From an uncultured Prevotella sp. (GTDB lineage: Bacteria; Bacteroidota; Bacteroidia; Bacteroidales; Bacteroidaceae), in contig CALIIG010000290.1 of the NCBI GenBank assembly GCA_938018155.1, positions 1 through 5,309 of the forward strand: a DNA stretch of 5,309 bases. Direction: 5' to 3'. This document shows positions 1-5,309 of the stretch, in pieces. A model generated the notes under the pieces. The model was given only the letters and a program-made list of their open reading frames with translations. It did no database searches and had not been told where the DNA came from. Numbering within the stretch: the first letter of the stretch is position 1; each line of letters starts with the position of its first letter. The position numbers and the translations under genes are program-made.

Positions 1-197
1 CACATAGGCAGCGCGGGACGTTTTGTTTGTTACCAGGTTATGGCAGGCAGGGAATGGCTGGGGCTACGGAGGACGAAGGGCGTATATGTAGCGGCAGGCG
101 TACGGAGAGGAGTTTTTCACAATAATGTCGATTTTCTTTTTATTTCTGTTTTCTTTTGCTAACTTTACGGCTGAAACTGAAAACCCTAACAACAATC
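1..197 (+). other. Upstream flank and leader of the GH92 gene; possible tail of an unseen upstream gene
   Basis: The first 120 or so bases are clearly more GC-rich than the following 75, as expected if coding sequence gives way to a leader. Two forward frames are open from the left edge: one stops at TAA 160-162 and one at TAA 123-125. Neither translation resembles a family I know; the second is arginine-rich (it ends GRRTERSFSQ). I cannot say which, if either, is real. From about 112 to 197 the DNA is T-rich and probably holds the mannosidase promoter. The best -7 candidates each miss the Bacteroidetes TAnnTTTG consensus by one base: TATTTCTG at 141-148 and TAACTTTA at 160-167. Neither has a convincing TTTG about 20 nt upstream. 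A purine-rich GGAGAGG at 104-110 is too far from the mannosidase start to serve as its ribosome-binding site. Confidence 0.3.
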
Positions 198-2417
198 ATG
201 ATTATGTTATTGAAAAACTTTTTTCTTGCGTCAGCATTCTTTCTTGCGTCAGGAGCCGTTTCGGCACAAGACGGGCAAGGTGTTACGAAGTATGTCAATC
301 CGTTTATCGGAACAGGTTCCGTTGACCAGAACAGCCTGATGGGAAACACCTTTCCCGGGGCGTGTGTGCCTTTTGGTTTGGTGCAGCTCAGTCCCGATGT
401 AAAGAGCAAGCCTACGGGCCATGAGCCGTCAGGATACGACTACGGCAGCAATCGTATTTACGGTTTCAGCCATACCCATTTGAACGGTACGGGCTGCGTT
501 GATTTGCTCGACGTGCTGGTGATGCCGTCGAGCCGTAGTCTGGACGAGCTGAGCAATACGGACGACTTCAGCTCTACTTTCTCACATGCAAACGAAAAGG
601 CCAGTGTAGGCTATTACCAGGTGAAGCTGAATGATGACGGTATCAATGCCGAGATGACGGCCACGCTGCGTACGGGTATGCACCGCTACACGTATGCTGC
701 GGGCAAAGCCAACAATCTTGTGTTCGACATGGCCCATGCAGGGCATTGGACGAAGAATATTTCAGACGCACAGTTGCGCCTTATCGACCCTTACACACTG
801 GCCGGCTATCGTATTCTTGACGGCTGGCAGCGACTGCGTAAGGTTTATTTCTATGCTACATTTAACCGTCCCGTAAAGGAAACAATCTTCAAAGCTTATA
901 ACCATATTTACCATAACGGCGACTGGGCCAACGGCAAAGACGTAAAATGTTTCCTCAGTTTTGAACCTTCATCAGAGCCTTTAATGGTTAAGGTTGCGCT
1001 GTCGCCGGTTAACGCTGACAATGCGCGAATGAACCTGCGTGAGAACGATACATGGAACTTTGATGCGGTAAGGCAGAAGGCTGTTGATGCGTGGGAAAAG
1101 GAATTAAGCAATATCCGTATTGAGGGAACGGACGATCAGAAGGCTATTTTCTACACGGGGCTTTATCATGCGTATATTCAACCCAATACCATATCGGACA
1201 TTAATGGCGAATTTATGTTTGCCAATTACACAACGGGAAGAACAGAATATGGAGAAGCTCATTACAGTACGTTCTCGCTTTGGGACACATTCCGGGCCTG
1301 CCATCCGATGTACACGCTGCTGAAGCAGGACCGTGTGGCCGACTTTGTAAAGAGTATGCTTCGGCAATATGACTCGTACGGCTATCTTCCTATCTGGCAA
1401 CTCTGGGGTACTGACAACTATTGTATGATTGGCAATCATGCCATACCCGTATTGGTTGACGCTGTTTTGAAGAAGATTCCGGGTGTTGATGCCGAGCGTG
1501 TTTACGACGCCATTAAGGGCACGTCTACGCGTGAACATGAAAACTCGCCGTGGAAGATATGGGATAAATACGGTTATTATCCCGAGGATTTACAAACACA
1601 GTCGGTTTCGATTACGCTGGAAGAGGCGTATAATGACGCTTGCGTAGCCCGGCTTGCCAGGTATTTAGGTAAGACGGCCGACTATGAATACTTTGCTCAT
1701 CGCTCACGCAATTATCGCAACTTGTTTGATAAAAACACAGGTTTCTTTCGTGGAAAGCTGAGCAATGGCAAATGGATTGAGCCGTTTGACCCGCTGCAAT
1801 ACGGTGCTAATGGAGGCAATCCGTTTACCGAAGCCAACGCATGGCAGTATCGTTGGTATGTGCCACAGGACGTGCCTGACCTGATAAACCTCATAGGTGG
1901 CAAAAAGAAGTTTGTAGCCGAGCTGGATAAATTCTTCACATATTCTACCAACCAGGCAGATACGAAGAACAGTAATGCCAGCGGGTTTATTGGTCAGTAT
2001 GCGCACGGTAACGAGCCGAGCCACCATTGTGTATACCTTTATAATTATGCCGGTACAGACCGAAAGGCACAGTATTACGCCAATAAGGTGATGACTGAAC
2101 AATATAAGAACCGCATTGACGGATATTCGGGCAATGAGGATTGCGGACAGATGTCGAGCTGGTATATCCTTTCAGCCATGGGCTTTTATCCCGTTGACCC
2201 TGCTTCGGGTATTTATCAGTTTGGCTCGCCGCAGCTGCGCAAGGCAGACATAACATTGCCCAATGGCAAACATTTCGTTATTACAACCAACAGGAAAGGC
2301 AAGGACGACTGTTATATCAAGTTAGTAAAGCTGAACGGTAAGCGTTATAAACAGAACTTTATTCTTCATGACGACATCATGAAGGGAGGCACGCTCGAGT
2401 TTGAAATGGGAAAGTAA
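198..2417 (+). CDS. Secreted GH92 family alpha-mannosidase
   Basis: This is a calcium-dependent exo-acting alpha-mannosidase of glycoside hydrolase family 92, which releases mannose from N-glycans, yeast mannan or related glycans. At 739 aa it is the usual family length. Residues 1-23 form a signal peptide: a Lys at 6, a hydrophobic core rich in FFLAS, and a signal peptidase I site AVSA|Q. No lipobox cysteine is seen, so the mature enzyme is probably periplasmic or secreted. Residues about 31-275 match the N-terminal beta-sandwich domain, including YVNPFIGTG (32-40) and FSHTHLNGTG (90-99). Residues about 290-665 match the (alpha/alpha)6 catalytic domain, with SLWDTFRACHP (360-370), TLEEAYNDACVAR (473-485), FTEANAWQYRWY (543-554), GNEPSHH (604-610) and GNEDCGQMSSWY (645-656). 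From family knowledge, Glu545 is the likely general acid and the acidic NED segment the likely base region. An upstream in-frame TTG at 156 would precede the signal peptide by 14 residues. ATG 198 (or ATG 204) is preferred because it places the charged and hydrophobic regions correctly. No Shine-Dalgarno sequence is evident. The gene converges on HU. Residues linked to alpha-1,2 specificity appear to be absent (see findings). Confidence 0.96.
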   Translation: MIMLLKNFFLASAFFLASGAVSAQDGQGVTKYVNPFIGTGSVDQNSLMGNTFPGACVPFGLVQLSPDVKSKPTGHEPSGYDYGSNRIYGFSHTHLNGTGCVDLLDVLVMPSSRSLDELSNTDDFSSTFSHANEKASVGYYQVKLNDDGINAEMTATLRTGMHRYTYAAGKANNLVFDMAHAGHWTKNISDAQLRLIDPYTLAGYRILDGWQRLRKVYFYATFNRPVKETIFKAYNHIYHNGDWANGKDVKCFLSFEPSSEPLMVKVALSPVNADNARMNLRENDTWNFDAVRQKAVDAWEKELSNIRIEGTDDQKAIFYTGLYHAYIQPNTISDINGEFMFANYTTGRTEYGEAHYSTFSLWDTFRACHPMYTLLKQDRVADFVKSMLRQYDSYGYLPIWQLWGTDNYCMIGNHAIPVLVDAVLKKIPGVDAERVYDAIKGTSTREHENSPWKIWDKYGYYPEDLQTQSVSITLEEAYNDACVARLARYLGKTADYEYFAHRSRNYRNLFDKNTGFFRGKLSNGKWIEPFDPLQYGANGGNPFTEANAWQYRWYVPQDVPDLINLIGGKKKFVAELDKFFTYSTNQADTKNSNASGFIGQYAHGNEPSHHCVYLYNYAGTDRKAQYYANKVMTEQYKNRIDGYSGNEDCGQMSSWYILSAMGFYPVDPASGIYQFGSPQLRKADITLPNGKHFVITTNRKGKDDCYIKLVKLNGKRYKQNFILHDDIMKGGTLEFEMGK
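222..252 (+). repeat. 18-bp in-frame tandem duplication inside the signal peptide
   Basis: The 13-mer TTTCTTGCGTCAG occurs at 222-234 and again at 240-252, exactly 18 bp apart. It encodes FFLASA (residues 8-13) followed by FFLASG (14-19), so the hydrophobic core of the mannosidase signal peptide is made of two near-identical six-residue units. Because 18 is a multiple of three, gain or loss of a copy would keep the frame. A recent slippage duplication is the simplest explanation. Confidence 0.8.
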
Positions 2418-2474
2418 GGCGCGTCGTAATATTATTATTTGTGGCACTTTAAATCCCTATGATGATACCAAAAC

Positions 2475-2509
2475 AACAAAGCCTTGGAACCATGTTCCAA
2501 GGCTTTGTT
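2475..2509. terminator. Bidirectional intrinsic terminator between the convergent GH92 and HU genes
   Basis: The arm AACAAAGCCTTGGAAC (2475-2490) is perfectly complementary to GTTCCAAGGCTTTGTT (2494-2509), giving a 16-bp stem with a 3-nt CAT loop. On the + strand the AT-rich sequence TTATAATA follows the stem. On the - strand the stem is followed by GTTTTGG. The hairpin lies 57 nt after the mannosidase stop and 22 nt after the HU stop. This is the expected place for one element to end both convergent transcripts. The rest of 2418-2531 shows nothing else. Confidence 0.88.
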
Positions 2510-2531
2510 TATAATACGAAAAGTATTTACA

Positions 2532-2807
2532 TTATTTATTAACCTTTGCTTCAAATTCTGCACCCGGTGCAAACTTAACAACCTTCTTTGCAGCGATGGT
2601 AATTTTAGCCCCGGTAGAAGGATTTACACCCTGACGAGCAGGACGATTCTTAACAGCGAATGTACCAAATCCAAGAAGTTGCACCTTATCTCCGGCAACA
2701 ACGGCTTCCTTAATAGCTTCAACAGTGGCATCAAGAGCTTTCTTTGCCTCTGCTGCTGTAACGTCTGCTTTCTCTGCGATTTTCTTTACTAATTCTGTCT
2801 TGTTCAT
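2532..2807 (-). CDS. hup: HU family DNA-binding protein
   Basis: This is a small histone-like nucleoid protein that binds and bends DNA as a dimer in the cytoplasm, helping to compact the chromosome. It is 91 aa, the standard HU length. It begins MNKTELVKKIAEKA, the usual helix-turn-helix N-terminus. It carries the HU/IHF signature: GFGTF at 46-50, R55-P-A-R58 and N62-P63-S-T65. Pro63 matches the proline at the tip of the beta arm that intercalates between base pairs. An in-frame ATG 25 codons upstream would add a hydrophobic extension (MKLIIYICRA...) foreign to HU. That ATG also lies upstream of the promoter -7 box, so ATG at 2807 is the real start. The leader before it is A-rich, without a clear Shine-Dalgarno. 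The gene is monocistronic here: a convincing promoter lies at 2860-2890 and a shared terminator at 2475-2509. Bacteroidales often carry several HU paralogues, so which one this is cannot be told. Confidence 0.97.
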   Translation of the reverse strand: MNKTELVKKIAEKADVTAAEAKKALDATVEAIKEAVVAGDKVQLLGFGTFAVKNRPARQGVNPSTGAKITIAAKKVVKFAPGAEFEAKVNK

Positions 2808-2859
2808 GTTTTTTATCTTTAAAGTGAATAAATTAATCAGTACAAACACTATTGCGCGA

Positions 2860-2890
2860 CAAATATATATGATTAGTTTCATAATTCAAA
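2860..2890 (-). promoter_or_regulatory. HU promoter, Bacteroidetes type
   Basis: Read on the minus strand, TATATTTG (plus 2860-2867) is a perfect match to the -7 consensus TAnnTTTG. A TTTG -33 element lies at plus 2887-2890, with 19 nt between the two, close to the spacing known for Bacteroidetes primary sigma promoters. Transcription would begin near 2853, leaving a leader of roughly 45 nt before the HU ATG. A second TTTG at 2891-2894 gives 23 nt spacing and is less likely. Confidence 0.75.
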
Positions 2891-2924
2891 CAAAAAAAAA
2901 GAAAAAATGTTTCATGCAATGAAA
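2887..2924. other. A-tract and small inverted repeat in the divergent HU/rhomboid intergenic region
   Basis: The plus strand from 2888 to 2907 is nearly all A, broken by single C and G bases, and lies just upstream of the HU promoter. It is followed by TTTCAT-GCA-ATGAAA (2910-2924), a 6-bp inverted repeat with a 3-base centre. The A-tract probably bends the DNA and could act as an upstream promoter element. The inverted repeat could be an operator, but its arms are short and AT-rich, so chance is quite possible. Confidence 0.3.
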
Positions 2925-2972
2925 AAAGAGGGTAAAAGAGCTGTTTTATAGCTGATTAATGGAGTTTTTTAG

Positions 2973-2980
2973 TAATTTTG
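2973..2980 (+). promoter_or_regulatory. Promoter -7 box of the rhomboid-EEP operon
   Basis: TAATTTTG matches the Bacteroidetes -7 consensus TAnnTTTG exactly, and the GCACC that follows is common after this box in the group. No clear TTTG lies 19-21 nt upstream; the nearest T-rich stretch is at 2944-2947. The -33 element is therefore weak or absent. The leader to the ATG at 3018 would be about 30 nt and contains an A/G-rich stretch (AAGAAGAAAAGAC) in place of a normal ribosome-binding site. Confidence 0.65.
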
Positions 2981-3017
2981 CACCATTTAAAAACGTACAG
3001 CAAGAAGAAAAGACAAT

Positions 3018-3962
3018 ATGTTTAGGATACCCAACATTACGAAGAATCTCTTAATCATTAACTTTCTGGCATTTATTGCCATGCTGGTATTGCGCCAGAC
3101 AGGAGTTGTTGACCTCAATGATGTATTTGGTCTGCACTTTTTTATGGCTTCTGATTTCCACATATATCAGCTTTTTACTTATATGTTTATGCACGCAGGA
3201 TGGGAGCATATTATCGTGAATATGTTTATGCTCTGGATGTTTGGTGCCGTGATGGAGCAGGTGTGGGGCGCAAAAAGGTTCGTTTTTTATTACATTTTCT
3301 GTGGCATTGGTGCTGGAATCATGCAGGAAATGGCTCAGTTTTTTTATGTGTGGCACGAGTTTTCCATGCAGCAATCTCTCAATTTTATGGAGGCAATTGA
3401 TGTAATGGAGCATTTCTCCGTGCAATTAAACGGGCTGACAACCGTTGGGGCTTCGGGTGCAATATATGCTCTTTTGCTTGCCTTTGGCATGACGTTCCCC
3501 AACGAGCGCATGTTTATTATTCCTATTCCTATCCCTATTAAGGCCAAGTGGATGGTGATGGGGTCTATTGCCTTTGAGCTGTTTCTTACGCTTTCGGCCC
3601 CCGGCGATCAGGTGGCACACCTGGCACATCTGGGCGGTGTAATATTCGGATTCTTCCTTTTACGATATTGGCAGCGTCACCCGTCGGCGTATTATGGCAT
3701 GCAAGACGGCGTGAATTTATTCAGGAACATGCGTAACAAATGGGAAGAACATCGTAACAGGTCGGGCAGAGCGTCGGGCCATGATAGCAATACTGGAGGG
3801 TTTCAATCTGCAAGAAATAACGGAGACGGCACTTCTTCAAAATCCAATCGCGTAGTTTCGCAGGATGAAATAGACAGGATACTCGATAAAATTCGCAAAA
3901 GCGGGTACGACAGTTTGAGCAGGGACGAAAAGCAGACGCTTTTTGACCAAAGCAGGAAATAG
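3018..3962 (+). CDS. Rhomboid family intramembrane serine protease
   Basis: This 314-aa protein is an inner-membrane protease that cuts transmembrane helices using a Ser-His dyad. The six-helix core is visible: TM1 about 10-25, TM2 about 60-78, TM3 about 87-110, TM4 about 141-160, TM5 about 177-194 and TM6 about 200-217. Ser146 in GASG (144-147) is the nucleophile. His204 in AHLGGVIFG (203-211) is the partner. H64-x3-N68 before TM2 corresponds to the GlpG His150/Asn154 pair that helps form the oxyanion hole. All key residues are present, so the enzyme should be active. A longer than usual TM3-TM4 connection spans 111-140. After the core comes a Ser/Asn/Gly/Arg-rich linker (about 240-279), then a conserved-looking tail (280-314) containing EIDRILDKIRKSGYDSL. 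I recall a similar short C-terminal domain in Bacteroidetes rhomboids. The tail should be cytoplasmic. The gene is first in a probable two-gene operon, ending 11 nt before the EEP gene. Its substrate is unknown. Confidence 0.96.
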   Translation: MFRIPNITKNLLIINFLAFIAMLVLRQTGVVDLNDVFGLHFFMASDFHIYQLFTYMFMHAGWEHIIVNMFMLWMFGAVMEQVWGAKRFVFYYIFCGIGAGIMQEMAQFFYVWHEFSMQQSLNFMEAIDVMEHFSVQLNGLTTVGASGAIYALLLAFGMTFPNERMFIIPIPIPIKAKWMVMGSIAFELFLTLSAPGDQVAHLAHLGGVIFGFFLLRYWQRHPSAYYGMQDGVNLFRNMRNKWEEHRNRSGRASGHDSNTGGFQSARNNGDGTSSKSNRVVSQDEIDRILDKIRKSGYDSLSRDEKQTLFDQSRK

Positions 3963-3973
3963 GATATTCGGAT

Positions 3974-5059
3974 ATGCCGGGGCAGTTAAAGAAGTTGGGT
4001 TTGCAGATGGTGGGCGGTGCAAATGTCGCCTCGGTCGTGGTGATGCTTCTTGTCGGGTATTCCGGTTTCATTAATCCTGTTGACTTTCCGCGGCTCAGTA
4101 ACATCGGGCTGGTTTTTCCATTATTTCTTCTTATTAATCTTGCCTTTCTTGTTTTGTGGCTTATTGTAAAGCCCAAATACAGCATGATACCGCTGCTGGG
4201 GTTTGTTGTTTGCTACGGACCGGTACGGGCCTATTGTCCGTTTAATGTTCCTGCCGACCCTCCCGGGGGTGCCTTTAAAGTGTTATCGTATAATGTATGG
4301 CTGTTTGCGGGATGGGAAGATCAGGGCAGGCCGAATCCGATATTGAACTACATTAGGCAGCAGGACGCCGACATTGTATGCCTTCAGGAGGCAGCTCCCT
4401 TTGAAATTGCGCAGGAGAAAATCGATTCTGTGCTCAATCCCGTTTATCGTTATCACGATACCGTTGGGCATAATGGCAATTATATGGCCATTTACAGCAA
4501 GTTTCCCATCCTGTCGCGCGAGCGTATTGACATCAAATCAAAGGGTAACCTGAGCACGGCATTTAAGGTAAACATTCACGGAAGGGATGTAATTGTAATC
4601 AACAATCATCTTGAAACTACCGACCTTAGCGCAGAAGACAAGAACCGGTTTAAGTTGATGGTTGAAGGCGGCATGAAGACCGACTGTGCAGAACAAACCT
4701 CAATGATGCTGGTTCGCAAGCTGGGTGAGCAGACGCGTAAGCGCGCTCCGCAGGCCGATGCCGTGGCACGCTACATTTCATACCATTGCCGGCTGCCTGT
4801 TATTGTGTGTGGCGATTTCAATGACAACCCGCTGTCGTATGTGCGACGTACGATTGCAAACAAACTAACCGACTGCTATATTTCGACGGCAAATGGTCCT
4901 GGAATAAGCTACCACAGGGCAGGGTTCTACGTGCGTATCGACAATATGATGTGCACGCCCGACCTCATCCCGTACCGTTGCAAGGTGGATAACAGCATCA
5001 AAGCGTCTGACCATTATCCTATTTCCTGCTATTTCAAATTTCGCAAACGTTCAAAATGA
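3974..5059 (+). CDS. Membrane-anchored endonuclease/exonuclease/phosphatase (EEP) family hydrolase
   Basis: This 361-aa protein has an N-terminal membrane region followed by a metal-dependent phosphoesterase of the EEP (DNase I / exonuclease III / sphingomyelinase-like) fold. Three hydrophobic segments lie at about 12-32, 44-65 and 70-86. Lysines 6-7 and the VKPKY loop (65-69) suggest that the N-terminus and second loop are cytoplasmic, placing the catalytic domain outside the inner membrane. From about residue 100 the EEP motifs appear in order: SYNVW (105-109, Asn107), LQE (137-139, metal-binding Glu139), NNHLE (210-214), GDFND (280-284, Asp281 and Asn283), RIDNM (321-325, Asp323) and SDH (345-347, catalytic His347). 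All the expected active-site residues are present. EEP enzymes act on nucleic acids, phosphoinositides, sphingomyelin and other phosphodiesters, so fold alone does not give the substrate. The ATG follows the rhomboid stop by 11 nt with no promoter between, indicating co-transcription and perhaps coupled translation. Confidence 0.93.
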   Translation: MPGQLKKLGLQMVGGANVASVVVMLLVGYSGFINPVDFPRLSNIGLVFPLFLLINLAFLVLWLIVKPKYSMIPLLGFVVCYGPVRAYCPFNVPADPPGGAFKVLSYNVWLFAGWEDQGRPNPILNYIRQQDADIVCLQEAAPFEIAQEKIDSVLNPVYRYHDTVGHNGNYMAIYSKFPILSRERIDIKSKGNLSTAFKVNIHGRDVIVINNHLETTDLSAEDKNRFKLMVEGGMKTDCAEQTSMMLVRKLGEQTRKRAPQADAVARYISYHCRLPVIVCGDFNDNPLSYVRRTIANKLTDCYISTANGPGISYHRAGFYVRIDNMMCTPDLIPYRCKVDNSIKASDHYPISCYFKFRKRSK

Positions 5060-5095
5060 TGTGAAATTTTGAGGCAGATGTTTGTAAAAACCAAA

Positions 5096-5132
5096 CCTCC
5101 CGTCAGTATATTGTATTTAACCAGACGGCAGG
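5096..5132 (+). terminator. Imperfect hairpin after the EEP gene, possible transcription end
   Basis: CCTCCCGTC (5096-5104) can pair with GACGGCAGG (5124-5132), forming a 9-bp stem with one C-C mismatch and a 19-nt AT-rich loop. It lies 36 nt after the EEP stop. The large loop and the lack of a following T-run make it a poor intrinsic terminator. A competing pairing, GTTTG 5080-5084 with CAAAC 5092-5096, overlaps its first base. Confidence 0.25.
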
Positions 5133-5143
5133 AACGGAGAAAA

Positions 5144-5309
5144 GATTTGACCGTTTTCAGAAAAAGGGTAGACGGTTTTCCGAAAAAAGGTAGACCTTTT
5201 TCAGAGAAAGGGTAGACCTTTTTCAGAGAAAGGGTAGACCTTTTTCAGAGAAAGGGTAGACCTTTTTCAGAGAAAGGGTAGACCTTTTTCAGAGAAAGGG
5301 TAGACCTTT
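5144..5309. repeat. 22-bp tandem repeat array running off the window edge
   Basis: Units begin at 5144, 5166, 5188, 5210, 5232, 5254, 5276 and 5298, an exact 22-bp period. The consensus unit is GGGTAGACC, then five T, then CAGAGAAA. Units 4-7 are identical, unit 8 is cut by the window edge after 12 bases, unit 3 differs at one base, unit 2 at four and unit 1 at five. Units 1 and 2 share two of their changes (G at unit position 10, A at 19). The array is non-coding: each unit holds a TAG on the plus strand and a TGA on the minus strand, and a 22-bp period brings these into every frame. There are no spacers, so it is not CRISPR. It starts 84 nt after the EEP stop and looks like a minisatellite decaying at its left edge. 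Confidence 0.95.

Noticed and set aside
156..197. TTG at 156 as the start of the mannosidase
   Set aside because: It would add 14 residues (MLTLRLKLKTLTTI) before an otherwise standard signal peptide. ATG 198 or 204 gives a normal signal peptide length.
125..325. 66-codon ORF starting ATG 125 with a hydrophobic N-terminus and a purine-rich GGAGAGG upstream
   Set aside because: It overlaps the mannosidase signal peptide and mature start in another frame. Its hydrophobic start comes from the T-rich leader, and the rest (RSRFGTRRARCYEV) is an out-of-frame reading of the GH92 gene.
1104..1538. 144-codon minus-strand ORF inside the mannosidase, and the similar ones at 1704-2102, 3721-4185 and 3051-3425
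   Set aside because: They lie antisense to genes with clear family motifs, and their translations are cysteine- and arginine-rich with no recognisable domain.
2808..2882. N-terminal extension of HU from the ATG at 2882
   Set aside because: The extra 25 residues are hydrophobic and foreign to HU. The promoter -7 box at 2860-2867 lies inside this stretch, so the codon is not transcribed from that promoter.
2910..2924. Terminator formed by TTTCAT/ATGAAA followed by a T-run on the minus strand
   Set aside because: The stem is only 6 bp and AT-rich, and no minus-strand gene ends nearby; the site is upstream of HU.
5144..5309. CRISPR array
   Set aside because: The units abut with a constant 22-bp period and no unique spacers, and no cas gene is visible.
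5144..5309. Repeat-protein coding region
   Set aside because: Each unit carries a stop triplet on both strands, and 22 is not a multiple of three, so every frame is closed within about 66 bp.

Overview
The window looks like a chromosomal segment of a Bacteroidales bacterium, most likely Prevotella or a close relative. Supporting signs are a secreted GH92 mannosidase, promoters of the Bacteroidetes type (TAnnTTTG at -7, TTTG at -33), A-rich leaders without strong Shine-Dalgarno sequences, moderate GC content, and an HU / rhomboid protease / membrane-bound EEP hydrolase neighbourhood that I recall from Bacteroidales genomes. The genus is an inference; no rRNA or other marker gene is present.

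Layout. Positions 1-197 hold a GC-rich stretch that may be the tail of an upstream gene, then an AT-rich leader. A GH92 alpha-mannosidase with a signal peptide follows (198-2417, +). It converges on an HU-family DNA-binding protein (2532-2807, -), and a perfect 16-bp hairpin lies between them, placed to terminate both transcripts. HU and the next operon are divergent across about 210 bp that contains a promoter for each side, a long A-tract and a small inverted repeat. The operon has two genes 11 nt apart: a rhomboid intramembrane serine protease with a C-terminal cytoplasmic tail (3018-3962, +) and a three-helix membrane-anchored endonuclease/exonuclease/phosphatase-fold hydrolase (3974-5059, +). 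The window ends in a non-coding array of 22-bp tandem repeats (5144-5309) that runs off the edge.

How the genes may work together. The mannosidase would trim alpha-mannosides from host or dietary glycans in the periplasm or at the cell surface. HU packages the chromosome. The rhomboid and the EEP protein are probably co-transcribed, and both are predicted to place their active sites at or beyond the outer face of the inner membrane, but the sequence does not reveal their substrates.

The genes are mostly conserved housekeeping or accessory families, and I see no defence system, mobile element or CRISPR array. The items most worth a second look are the 22-bp array with its graded decay and hairpin potential, the apparent loss of the alpha-1,2-specificity residues in the GH92 enzyme, and the pairing of a membrane protease with a membrane EEP hydrolase.
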